Part shown: in pieces, positions 1 to 10,859 of the stretch
How positions within the stretch are numbered: position 1 is the stretch's first letter
Layout of the letters: each line of letters opens with the position of its first letter
Source of the DNA: Pratylenchus scribneri
Taxonomy: Eukaryota > Nematoda > Chromadorea > Rhabditida > Pratylenchidae
Reading direction: 5' to 3'
Assembly (NCBI GenBank): GCA_030063045.1
Contig: JAQSEB010000041.1
Location: 3,527,501-3,591,500 of the forward strand
Length of the DNA stretch: 64,000 nt
Position numbers and translations under genes: made by a program
Notes under the pieces: model-generated
What the model was told of the DNA's origin: nothing
Database searches by the model: none
Seen by the model: the letters and a program-made list of their open reading frames with translations, nothing else

Positions 1-540
1 AAAAATTTTTAAAAAATTCGGAAGATATATTTCTAAGAGTAATCGGAGGCCTAGAACACGAATCTGACATGCATTTTATCATATCTTACAATCTTGGTAA
101 GATAATGTCAACTATTACCATGAAAAAGCAAAGTGTAGACCAAGGGCATTTTTATTAAAAATTTTGTAGGACCAATATATAGCTCATTCGACTCGGCTTA
201 GCGAGCTGAATCGATGGTGCCATAATTAATGAATACTATTTCAATATAAACAAGTTAGAAGTCAAAATATCTTATCAAGACTAATATTTCTTTTGGCCAT
301 AACTTGTCTAAATTGTAATATTATTCAATAAAAATGGAAGCTTTCATTCAGCTCGCCAAGCCGCGTTGAATGAGCTAGCTATATATTGATCCTGCAAATT
401 TTTTTACTAAAAATGCCCTTAGTTCCTCCTTTGCTTTTTCATGGTAAAAGTTGACATTATTTTTGCATGTCAGAGTCGTGGTGCTCTACGCCTCCGATTA
501 CCTTCAGATATGTGTGTTCCTAATTTTTAAAAAAATTTTT
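1..540. mobile_element. Inverted-repeat element, family A (MITE-like)
   Basis: The first ~250 bases reappear, reverse-complemented and diverged, in the last ~240. Examples are TAGAACACGAATCTGACATG near position 52 against CATGTCAGAGTCGTGGTGCT near 466, and AGCTCATTCGACTCGGC near 181 against its counterpart near 360. The ends are A/T-rich and mirror each other. There is no open frame of note, so this is a non-autonomous foldback element. A related element lies at 44535-45130 and a single end at 34855-34935. The left boundary may lie outside the window. Confidence 0.75.
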
Positions 541-828
541 TGAAGACCATAATTCTCCGGGATTGCCTTTTCCGAATGAAAAACTTCGAAAAGCGAATAA
601 TTTATATCAATAATGGAAAATTTTTAAATTTTTGATAAAATATAACGTTTTATACAAAAATTTTATCAATATTTTGCATATTTTTTGTCATTTTTGTAAA
701 TATTTACTCTATTTATCAATATTTTAGACCTTTATTTCAGGAAACAATATCAATATAAATCCCATCCATAATGCATATTCTATAACTATGGGTTTAAGCT
801 TAATTGATATTTTTTCCTATTTTTAAAA
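541..828. other. AT-rich spacer downstream of the Hsp70-ankyrin gene
   Basis: Very AT-rich sequence between the family A element and the stop codon of the minus-strand gene at 829. No coding signal was seen. It should hold that gene's 3' UTR. Confidence 0.5.
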
Positions 829-3800
829 TTAATATAATTTAAAATATAGAAAATTATAAAACAAACTTCGAAAAAATTGAATATATAATTTCTCATCATT
901 AGATATAGGAACCGCGCCCCATCCGCTCGATAATATCTCTCCATAATTTGAGATATCGACATTATTTGTCTTGCTCCGATGTAATGCTTCCTTCCAGTCT
1001 TCCAATTTTTTTTCATCAATCAAAATATTAAACCATCTCCGACACTTGAAAAATATTTTGTAAGTTGAATTGCCGGTGACGATATGCAATTTGTGAGCCT
1101 TTTCGAGTCCTGGCGCATCTAAAAATTTCTGTTTAAAATATTGTTTTATCTATTATTCATTGAAATGTAAAAAAAATGGGAAAAATATTATTGATTTTAT
1201 TTTCTAATATTTTGTTGGTCCAATTATTATTAAATTAGATAAATAATTAAAAATATTACTTCCATCAATAAGTGTATGGATCAACTCAATTTTATTTCGT
1301 ATTGCTGCCAGCTGGATGGCGTGAATAAAATCGGATTTCACTCCATCAGGACTTGTTGAAAAATGTGGAGGCCTATTGTGTTTTACCATTCTTGAAAGAA
1401 AAATTTGTTCAAATGCTCTTGTCCTTTGGGATTTCCATGGGGTCAAATCGATCATTCTTGAAAGAAAAGTTTCTTCAATTGGACTCTCGCTCTCTTGGTA
1501 TTTCCATATGGACAAATGGAATGCACTAATTTCGAAGTGCAATTTTCCCAAATTGATCAATGCCATATCAGCAATATTTGCCCCATTTTCCAACAAAAAA
1601 TTCGCAATATCCAAATGATTTTTCCAAATTGCTAAATGCAAGGGCTGAAGTTTTAATTTATTGTATTTGAATTCGGCAACAATTCTAGCATTGTCCTCTT
1701 TGAACATATTTTTAACTGCTTGGAAATCACCCCGGAAAACTGCCATAAAAAATTTGTTTCCAGAATATTCCTAAAAAATATATTATAATTATAATTAGGT
1801 ATTAGGAATTGACGAGATTATATTTATATAAGCTAAAATGTTCGAAAATTATTTGAATTTTACTGCTCACATTCAATTCCATATAAAAAATTAAACAATT
1901 TATACATAAATTAGGGTTTTTTCCCATCATCAATCGACTATAATTATATAAAAAATTAGTTTTTACATTCCTATTTTTGATATTTAATTAATCATAATTT
2001 GTTTTTATTTTATTAAAGATAAATATTTTTTTGATTATTTTGAACATATATAAACATTAAAGATTAACATAAAATTCTCATGTAAAGGACAAAATTTTTG
2101 TACAAGGAAAATTGGAAAATAAATATTTTCATTTTATTGTTTATTCTTACCTTGCATAATCCAGCTTCAATTTCAATTTCCAATTTTTTATCAATCTCTT
2201 CCAAAAAATTTTCTCGAAAGTCTTGATCAATTTCTGGCAACTAAAGAAAATAAATACTAGTACTAGTAATAAGAATTTTTAATATATTTTACAAATTTTT
2301 TTTGAATTTCATCTCTGATTTTTTGCGATGGGTATTTTCCCCAATCGGAATACAGTATTCTTCCAAATTCGGCAACATTCAGCGTATCATCAACAATTTT
2401 TGAGTCAAAATCCATAAGCTTTTTTTGATCCACCAAAACACAATACCAGACAAATTGCTTTCTATTTGAACCGCTAAGAATTCGCATATTGTTGCATTTG
2501 TATAAATTTTGGATGGAATCAAACAAAGCAAATATTGAATATTTATTTGGGAAGAATAAATCTTCATCAATTCTTTCGCTTTTTTCAATCCAGCCATCTG
2601 GAGGTAGGTTTTTCTGGAATAAACAAATTTATTAAATATTTTTTAAATAGAAATTTAAAGATTTTTTATAAAATTATGAAGAAAAAAGCTTTAAATTGTA
2701 GTTCACACTTCTAATAAAACGAATAAGTACGATATATTTTTTAAAAATATTTTTATATATATTTTAAAATAAAAAATCTATAATAAAACAAAATCACAAT
2801 TATCAATAATAAATATTTATTAACAATAAAAAAGTATAACTAACTTCTTTAGCAGATGTGGATGCGCCCATTTGATTTGGCATTTGGGTTGGTAGACTTT
2901 TGAGGTGTGAAATAAAATTTTTAAGTTTTCGCACTTTTTCTTCATTAATTTTAATGGAAGTAATCATTTCCAGGTGGTTCTGATTTTCTACTTGCATATC
3001 TGGATCCTTTAAAATAAATTCATAAATTTTAAATTATTTATTGATTAATTTTTTTTCATCAAAGATTTAAATTTTATATTTTTTACCAAATTTTTGATGT
3101 AATCGGAAGCTTTTTTTACCATCTTCAGCAGATTTGTATTATTTGAATTTTTTGAAAATATTTCAATTTTCATATTCTGTAATTTCATCAAATCGGACAT
3201 TGCCTCGCCAGAACATTTCGCCAAATGTTCTCCAATGTAATTGATTGGCATAATTTTTTCTAGATAATCAACATGGAAAATTTCTGCGGCGAATATCTTA
3301 TTGGATTTATCAAATGCCAAAATTGAAAAACGCCCAAAGTTATTCAAAATGAATTTGATCTATTAACATTAATTTTAATATAATTTTTTAATATAATTAA
3401 ATTAAAACTAACTGTGTGAATTTTATAATAATGTTGATCGATTTCAATCTTTTCAGGAATTGATATTTCACAAAAAATCGAATTCTCACTGGCAAACTCC
3501 CGTTCGCCTTGGATCAACTAAAATTTTTAAATTAATTAATTTATAAACTTTAAATACTTTTTAAATTCTAATATAAATATAATTTATAATATTATAAAAA
3601 TAATCAATTTTTTAATTAAAATTGAAATATCTTTTACAATTAAACTTGAAAATAATATACCTTCATTTTTCCTGCAATTAATGGCAATTCACTAATTTGA
3701 AAGGAAACAGAAATGTTAAATCCAACATCAGCACCACGTTTAAAAATTCGTTTATATTTGCCATTTGACTCCGAAAAGCCAACAGAAATGGGTAATTTTC

Positions 3801-6800
3801 GCAAAAATGCATGCAAACTAGCAGCTTTTGCGATTTCTTCCTTTTTAATGTGCACAAATTTATTAACATTGATTGATAGAGCCTTCGAAAGGTAATTCTG
3901 GAAATGCGGTTTTGCAGCAATGCATCCACTTAGCACAGGAATCTGAAATTTTAAGTAGAAAATATTATTTATTTTATGCTATTTTTTGTCCAATAGTTCT
4001 GATTAGTAAATTGATATATTATTTTGCAATTAAATTCGAATTTAAAAGATAATAAATTTAGATAAAATTTATATCAAAAAATTAAAAAAATTGACTAATT
4101 ATTTTTATGAATAATAATAAATAAAAATGTTTTGAACTCACCGTTGTTTCTTCAATTTCTGTCATTTTTTTAATTCCATCATCCAAATTATTATTTAGCA
4201 TAGATAACATATTTTCATTTTGATTTTGAACGAATTTATACCAGGGGCATACAAAATTACAATTTCTTGGTGCAATAGATGGAAGGCCACTGATGCCATC
4301 GTTGCTAATTCTATATGAAAAATGAGTTTTAAAAAAATATTTTATTATAATACATTTCACATTTTATTTAGTATATAATTATTAGAAATTTTTCAATGAA
4401 ATTCATTTATCATCAAATAAAACAAACAATTTTTAATTTACTCTTCTACAAAAATCAATTTTTAATTTTTAAAAATAAATATAATTATTCTAATTTAATT
4501 ATAAAATTTTAAATGTATATGTATTGCCTTTATTACATACGTAGCAAATTTCTGTTCAAGAATTTTAACACTGGCAGTTTCGCAGCGAGCCAGTAATTTT
4601 TGATATTCGTTTTCAGGGATGTTATTATATTGCTTTATGATTTCTTTAAGCAAAGTTTTATCGCAATCTACTTTCCCAAAAAATGAACCATCAACTTCTT
4701 CCATGGAGTAACCATGCATGTCAATCTATAAATTTTAAACAGTATATTATTTATTATGTATATGTTACAGCGAATATTGGAAATCTGCGTATTTCCGGAA
4801 ATACGCAGGTAGTTGGGTTAGCGAATTTTGGAAATCTCGACTTCTAGGCATCATACAGACTCGAGAGTAGGCTCATTCAACTCGGCATGGTCGATTTAGT
4901 ATATGAAATTTCAATTTCAAACTCCTAGCCCATATCCCCTAAAACCCTAAGCCCTTAGTCCCTAAATCCTATGCCGCCCCTACCCTAACCCTAACGCTAG
5001 CCCCTAAACCGGTCTGAAATTGAAATTTCATATAGTATATTGACCATACCAAGTCGAATGAGCCTATCTCGGTTCTGTACGATCCCTATAAGCCGAGATT
5101 TCCAAAATTCGCTAACCCAATTTCCTAGCGAATTCCGGAATTCCAATATTCTCTGTTACATATATAAAATTTAATAATTAAGAGCTTTAAATCTTTAAAA
5201 ATGGTAATCAGAGAAAAATTTAATTTTCAGCTGTTTCTTCATTTTGAATATTCGAAATAAAGATTTTCTTCAGAATTTTGTGTAATAAGAAAATGTATAA
5301 TATTTGGAAGACTTCCAAATTAAATGAAATGTGTTGTTATAGATACGGCAAATTATTTCTATATTTTCTTTTTTGATCAGCAGCTGATAATACCTTAAGA
5401 TAATTATTTTAAATTAAATGGAATAATAAATTTTTAAAATTCATTGAATTTCTATTTTTTAATAAATAATTTTATGAACCTAAATTTCAACGAAAATTTT
5501 TAGAAAATATTTGTATAATATTTAAATTCCATGGTTCTAATGGTTTATTTTTAATGCGAATACGGCTAGTTTATTTTTTTTTAAATCAGCTATGTATAAT
5601 TTTTGTGAGAAAATTAAATTTGTTGAAGTAACCTTTATTAAGGCAATATCAAAAAATCCTCCTCCAACATGGACAGAGAGAATCTTGAAACCGTTAACAA
5701 GTGCAACACCATCATCAATTTTTGTTCGCGCATAAGCAATTGCCGAGCAGTGTGAAAATTCAATGAAAATACAATTGCTTTTGGGTTTTGGTCCTTCATT
5801 TATTTTTAAAATTCGATCCATCTTAAATTAATTTATATGAATAAATTTTAATTAAATTATACAAAAAATACTAATTCATTTAATATTGGTTTATGTAGAG
5901 AAGAAAATGCAAATGGAATTGGAATCACAATGTCAAGTGGGAGTTTACGTCGAGCAAAAATAAGTGGTGACATCTTTTCAAGTCGCAGATAAATATGGCT
6001 GAGCAATCTTTCAGCCGCAATTTGTTCGGGACGCTCTTGACTTTCATTGGAAATTACGCTAATAAAAAATTAAAAAATGAATTTATTTTTTTCCTTTACA
6101 TTTTGATTCGGCCATTGGCATTTTTATGATAGAATAATGCAGGAAATAATTCATAATTTTTATCTGGATTTTCAAGCAAAATTTTTGGATCTAAATTTTA
6201 ATTAATTATTTTATGATATAAAAAATTTACAGAGAATTGTGATCTTATTAGAATTTGTGAATCCATTCTTTGCCTCATTTCCAATGAGCAAATTGGAAAA
6301 TGTTGCCTGATTGCCGCCAGCAATATCAAAAGAAACAATCGAGGGTAATTCATAAGAATCTAAATAATTATAGAGAATTTTTAAATTTACTTTCTTGATT
6401 AAAAAATCGATGTTATTTTTTAATTTTAATGAATTTTTTTAATTTCTTATATTATTTTAAAAATTATACTTTCGTGAAGATTTATTAATATTAGTGTCTT
6501 TTTTTTATAAATTATTCGAAACCTGAATCCAATTTGATCAATTGTGGCTCTTTCTCACAGAATATTGCAGCAAATGAACTGTAAGTACCAAAATTAATAG
6601 CACATGGCAAATTTGGAAAATCAGTTGAATTTTTGCTAGTAACATGATGATTCGATGAAGAAATTGTTGAAGGAATTTGAACATTTTCCGAGGTGGATAT
6701 AGTTCCTAGAAATAGAGAGAAAAACAATAAAATTAAAATAAAATTTTAAAATTTAAAAACGAAAATTTTTTAATAATATTTGTTTCAAATTAAATTTTAA

Positions 6801-6980
6801 AAATTAATTTTAATAAATTCATCACAATTCCCAAAGCTTAAAAACAAATCAAAATTTATTATATTTCTTCTAATTCAGAGAAATTTTTAAAATATTTCAA
6901 ATAAATTTACCATTTGATTTGATGTGAATCGATGAAGCATAGATTTCAGTTCCAATTGAATTGAGGGTTGGCAAATGGGT
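829..6980 (-). CDS. Divergent Hsp70-like protein with C-terminal ankyrin region (5' end not found)
   Basis: Sixteen phase-consistent exons: 6980-6911, 6705-6523, 6359-6231, 6190-6100, 6058-5872, 5821-5633, 4725-4541, 4310-4142, 3942-3661, 3517-3413, 3359-3087, 3006-2845, 2613-2293, 2240-2151, 1770-1260, 1118-829, together about 1078 residues. The Hsp70 ATPase domain is recognisable but degenerate: AINFGTYSSFAA stands where phosphate loop 1 should be, and VHVGGGFFDIALI replaces the usual DLGGGTFDV. The helix LLARCETASVKILEQ fits the Hsp70 RLRTACERAK region. A substrate-binding-like part follows (LIQGEREFASEN, compare VYEGERAMTKDN), then a helical tail. After it come an ankyrin segment (PLHLAIWKNHLDIANFLLENG) and two copies of a module with a W..LVD.KKL core ending in ILYSDWG or ILSSGWG. 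The altered loops suggest weak or absent ATPase cycling; this is inference. No in-frame initiator was found upstream of 6980, so one or more 5' exons are missing from the model. A family B element fills the intron at 4726-5632. Confidence 0.7.
4755..5165. mobile_element. Inverted-repeat element, family B copy 1 (inside an intron)
   Basis: About 170-base arms: GCGAATATTGGAAATC at the left matches, in reverse complement, the right end near 5140-5155. CTCGAGAGTAGGCTCATTC near 4860 and TATGAAATTTCAATTTC near 4900 also have diverged reverse-complement partners on the right. The core is CCTA-rich (CCTAGCCC, CCCTAACCCTAACGCTAG). It lies wholly within an intron of the Hsp70-ankyrin gene. Copies 2 and 3 are at 42970-43385 and 54412-54805. 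Confidence 0.8.
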
Positions 6981-7315
6981 CTGAAATTAGAACATTACGG
7001 CAATATTCATTCTGTAATTAATTTGAAGTGAATACTCGGTATTATTCATTTATATAACATTGAATTTATCAAAGCAATTTAATATATTGCAAAATGAATG
7101 AAAATTCAAAATAACTTTTATATACCACCTCAATAGAGCAAAGAATTATTAAAAAATCTAAATTTTTAAATATTCATAAATTTCAAATTTAAATCATTTT
7201 ATTTTTTAATATTCATTCAATAGACAATTCTTTGTACAATTAAATGCTTATAAATGTAAAAGTATTTTGTCTAGAATTTATTCTAAAAACGAAAAGTTAC
7301 AACAACACAAACTAA
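6981..7315. other. Short interval between the two Hsp70-like genes
   Basis: About 335 AT-rich bases separate the stop of the upstream ATPase-only gene from the first recognised exon of the Hsp70-ankyrin gene. The exon at 6980 is preceded by TTCTAATTTCAG, a good cis or trans acceptor. No convincing start exon was seen here. Confidence 0.4.
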
Positions 7316-9292
7316 CTAAACTGACTGAGATTTATCTGTTCTCCTTTTGAAAAAGAGATGCAATCTTTTGTTAAAAAAACTGTAGAGATGATGGTTTTTG
7401 TTGGAGACTTTAGAATTTTCAGGGACAAGTTTTGGGGCTTTCGGGCTAGTTTCGAGACAGCAGAAGCCAAAAGTCCATTTTCGAGTTTGGATAGGCATAA
7501 ATTTCGATCCAAATTTATTAACCTTCATTTGCTCATCCAACTGGGCACCAACAATGGCCGCTCCTTTGGCAACCACATGCTTGGGTTCCCGACATTTGAT
7601 TTTATCGCGGGTGAAGCCCATTTCCTCCAGCAAATTCATAAGTATTGGAATGCACGAAGAGTCGCCTGTCATTTGTAGTTCTTGGATTTGGACTGGATTC
7701 AACCCAGCTGATTCAAGTGCTTCATAAACCGTTTTTATAATTTCCTTGAATTCGCCTTTCATTATATGCAGATATGTCTTCAAATCCAGAGTGAATTTGC
7801 CATTTAAGCCAATGCAGTCAAGAAAAATACTTGAAAAAAGTTTCGATGAAATAATTACATTTATTTAACATTAAATATGATCAAATTTTATTTAAAATTG
7901 ATTATTAAAAATAAATACTGGTTATGTTTTAAGTGTAATTTTATTTGGGTCCATTTTTTTATACATCGAATTAGGATATATTTTTTTATGAATTAGTTAT
8001 AAGAATAGAGGTATGTAAATATATTTCTATGTCTATAAAAAATATCACGCAAACAAATTATATATTAAATTGAAATTAATTAATGTAATTAAACTGTAAA
8101 AACATTCAACTATTATAAATAATATTAAGCATAAAAATTCTTTTAGCATTAAAAATTCAAAATTTAAATTTTTAGATAAAAATTAATCTAATGAATAGGT
8201 TTTTAAATGTATTAGTCAATGATCAAATTTTGAAAATAGCTAATTTGATTATCTTATGTATTATTAACCTTGATTTTCTTTGTTTGGACAAATTTTTCGT
8301 AATATTTTTGCATTGTCCAAGTAGCTCTTGCATATCTCGTTTATCTCCACGGCGTTCCGCAGGGAAATGCTCATATCTCTTGATAATGAACGTTCGGAAT
8401 TGCTCGTCCAAATTCCATCCGCCTAACCATCTTCTTCCACACGTTGCCAATACCTTCAACACTCCATTTTGCCCTTTCATAATAGACACATCTAAAGTGG
8501 TGCTGCCCATATCCAAAACTAATATAGTGTAGCCATCCAGCCGAAAATGTCTGAATCCAGAGAAGATTGCGGCTATAAATTAATTATAAAATTCCAACAA
8601 ATAATTTTTTAATTAACCAGCATTAGGCTCTCCGATCAAATGCACTTCCGAAAATCCAGCCAATTTTGCTGCCCGAATTGTGCCATCCAATTGTTCTTGG
8701 CCAAAATACAATGGGACAGTGATGATGGCTTTCGTATATTTCCTTGTCCCATTTGCCCATTCATCGGCAGTTTTGCGAATTTTTTCCAAAATTTTGGCGG
8801 TAATTTCAATTGGAGTTTGTCGAATTGTTCGACCATTATGATGAATTTCGAAGGCTGCATGGCCAGCCGAATCCACCATATTATATTCTTTGAATTTTCC
8901 TCGGAATTCATTGACTAAATTGTCAGAAAATGGTAGGCCTATGAGGCGTTTTGATTCTGGATAAATTTTATCAATGTTTATAATTAATGATGAAAAAACC
9001 CAAAATGGTATTAGATGGATTTCTGATCTTCTTATATGCTGCCATTCTGCCAACCAAAACAACATCACTTTCTTGATCAAAATAGACGCAGGATTCCGTC
9101 AATGTGTCATTCGCTAGAAAGGCATTTATTAAATAATATAAATATTTTTGCAAAAATAATCCCACATTCAACCACAAGCATTTCTGCATTGCCTGGCCCT
9201 GATTGATGGGCTACATATATTGCTGCAGCCGTGTGTGTGATTCCCAAATCAATGCCGATCCATTCCGATGTCTGTAGCTGATGTTCAGACAT
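7316..9292 (-). CDS. Hsp70-like ATPase-domain-only protein
   Basis: Five exons in phase: 9292-9166, 9113-9000, 8956-8618, 8572-8269, 7829-7316, giving 465 residues from an ATG at 9292. The order of Hsp70 nucleotide-binding motifs is clear: GIDLGITHTAAAIYV (phosphate 1), ITVPLYFGQEQLDG and LIGEPNAAAIF (connect 1), ILVLDMGSTTLDVSIM (phosphate 2, normally DLGGGTFD), GGWNLDEQF, and MTGDSSCIP for the adenosine motif GGSTRIP. The protein ends about 50 residues after KHVVAKGAAIVGAQ with a basic tail, so the substrate-binding domain and lid are absent. Cytosolic Hsp70s are about 640 residues. It probably binds nucleotide but cannot hold clients as a normal Hsp70 does; a Stch/HSPA13-like or regulatory role is possible. 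It is followed on the same strand by the Hsp70-ankyrin gene, suggesting tandem duplication. The last intron (7830-8268) is long and unremarkable. Confidence 0.85.
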
Positions 9293-10859
9293 AGAATTTT
9301 TTTGTTAAATTTTAGAAAATTGCACAGCTTTCTGAATAAATAAATAATTAACTAAAATAAAATTGTTAGGAATAAATCAAAATTCAAAAGTTTGGAAATT
9401 TTTTTATGAAATTTTTAAAGGATTTGGATGAATTTATGGAGTTTAGCCTGAGGCAAATTTGTACAAATTGCCTAGTGGAAATTTGAAGGAGTTATATTTG
9501 TCCTTTGTCTTTCATTGCGGCAAATGAAATTTTATTTATTATCTCAAAGACTCTGGAAGCAATTTTGCTTTGCGCAATTCTTAACCATCATAGCAGCAAG
9601 GGAAGAGGCATTTATCCTCAATTCATTATAATTACGGAATTGGTAGCCTACTTATACTTGCTCAACTCATTCATCCGCAACTGTTTATGAATTTCCAATT
9701 CTACCTACCATTTTCTCAAAAATTATTATACGATAACTAAAAAAATCTTCGAAGGATTATCAATTTTTCTCTTTACCTACGAATTATTATTTTATTATTA
9801 TTATTTGGGAAATGATAATAAAAAATAAAGTCCTTCTTTTTTTTCCTATGCTTTATTTGTTGCGACTTTGGTCTTTTCATTTCTAAACCCATTTTTTGTT
9901 GGTCTCTTGCGCCCATCGCCAAATCGATTGAACTTTGGGCACAGTGGCCCCAAAATTCCGCTTCCTTTTCTTTTTCTTTCCCCCAAAGCAACACTCTTCC
10001 TTTCTCGATTTTTGCTATCGCTTTTGGTGCACATTGACGAACGGGCCTATACCACTTGCCCAATGCCCATAGAAAATTAATGGATAGGTAGATAAAACAT
10101 CGGCGGTTATATTGGCCTTAGGCTATTTCAGAAGATTTGAAGCTGTGAGACAAAATATAAAAAATGCAAATGCTATATTGCTGTAAAATACAATAAAATA
10201 GATTTCTATGATTTTTAAGCATTTCGCATCGCAACTCTTTAAAAAAATATTTATTTTTAATTATTTAGAATTTAGGAAATTATTTCTAAATTCCTATTAA
10301 AACTAGCGAGTGCCGGTCACATTAAATAGGCTAAAAAATTGAAAATTCAATGAAATAGTGGAAGATTTTCTTTTTCTTTCATAATGGGCCAATATATTCA
10401 CCGATGATTTCTCTGGGTCCAGGTCCCGGTCATGGGCTCATTGAGAATTTATAGTATTATAAACAAAGCAAGGCCATTTCATTATTTATTAAACTATCTA
10501 TGAGATATTTTCTTTTCAATCACTCAAGGCTCAATGCGAAATGTAATATGAATTGTGTGTATGTGTGAATGTGAACCTATCGATAAAATCACAAGAAAAT
10601 AAACACCATTTGGTCCGAAAACTAAACTCCCTAATCAAAAATTATATGTATATTAAAAATCATTTTCTCCACAATTCATAATATATTTGGGAAATGGATC
10701 AAACATTTAATTCATAAATAATTGTGGATATTAATTTAAGTTTAAAGAATAACAGATCACAATACGCAAATTTAATTGAAATTGTCTAAAATTCAATTTT
10801 TTCAAAATTTTCATATTACTTCCAATCAAAATTGAAAATGTATTTTTGCAGATAATTCA
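9293..10859. other. Intergenic region between divergent genes
   Basis: This holds the promoter side of both the minus-strand Hsp70-like gene (start 9292) and the plus-strand gene starting at 10860. Most is AT-rich. Two stretches, 9480-9700 and 9870-10070, are clearly richer in GC and stay open in more than one frame. In the second, none of the frames gives a convincing protein with splice sites, so it is left unassigned. TTTTGCAG at 10843-10850 is a likely acceptor just before the next start codon. Confidence 0.4.

Noticed and set aside
4920..5020. CCCTAA-type repeats that could suggest a telomere or internal telomeric block
   Set aside because: They are short, irregular and lie symmetrically in the core of foldback elements, so they are part of those elements.
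9773..10080. GC-richer stretch open in several frames on both strands
   Set aside because: No frame has a recognisable motif together with usable splice sites or a credible start.
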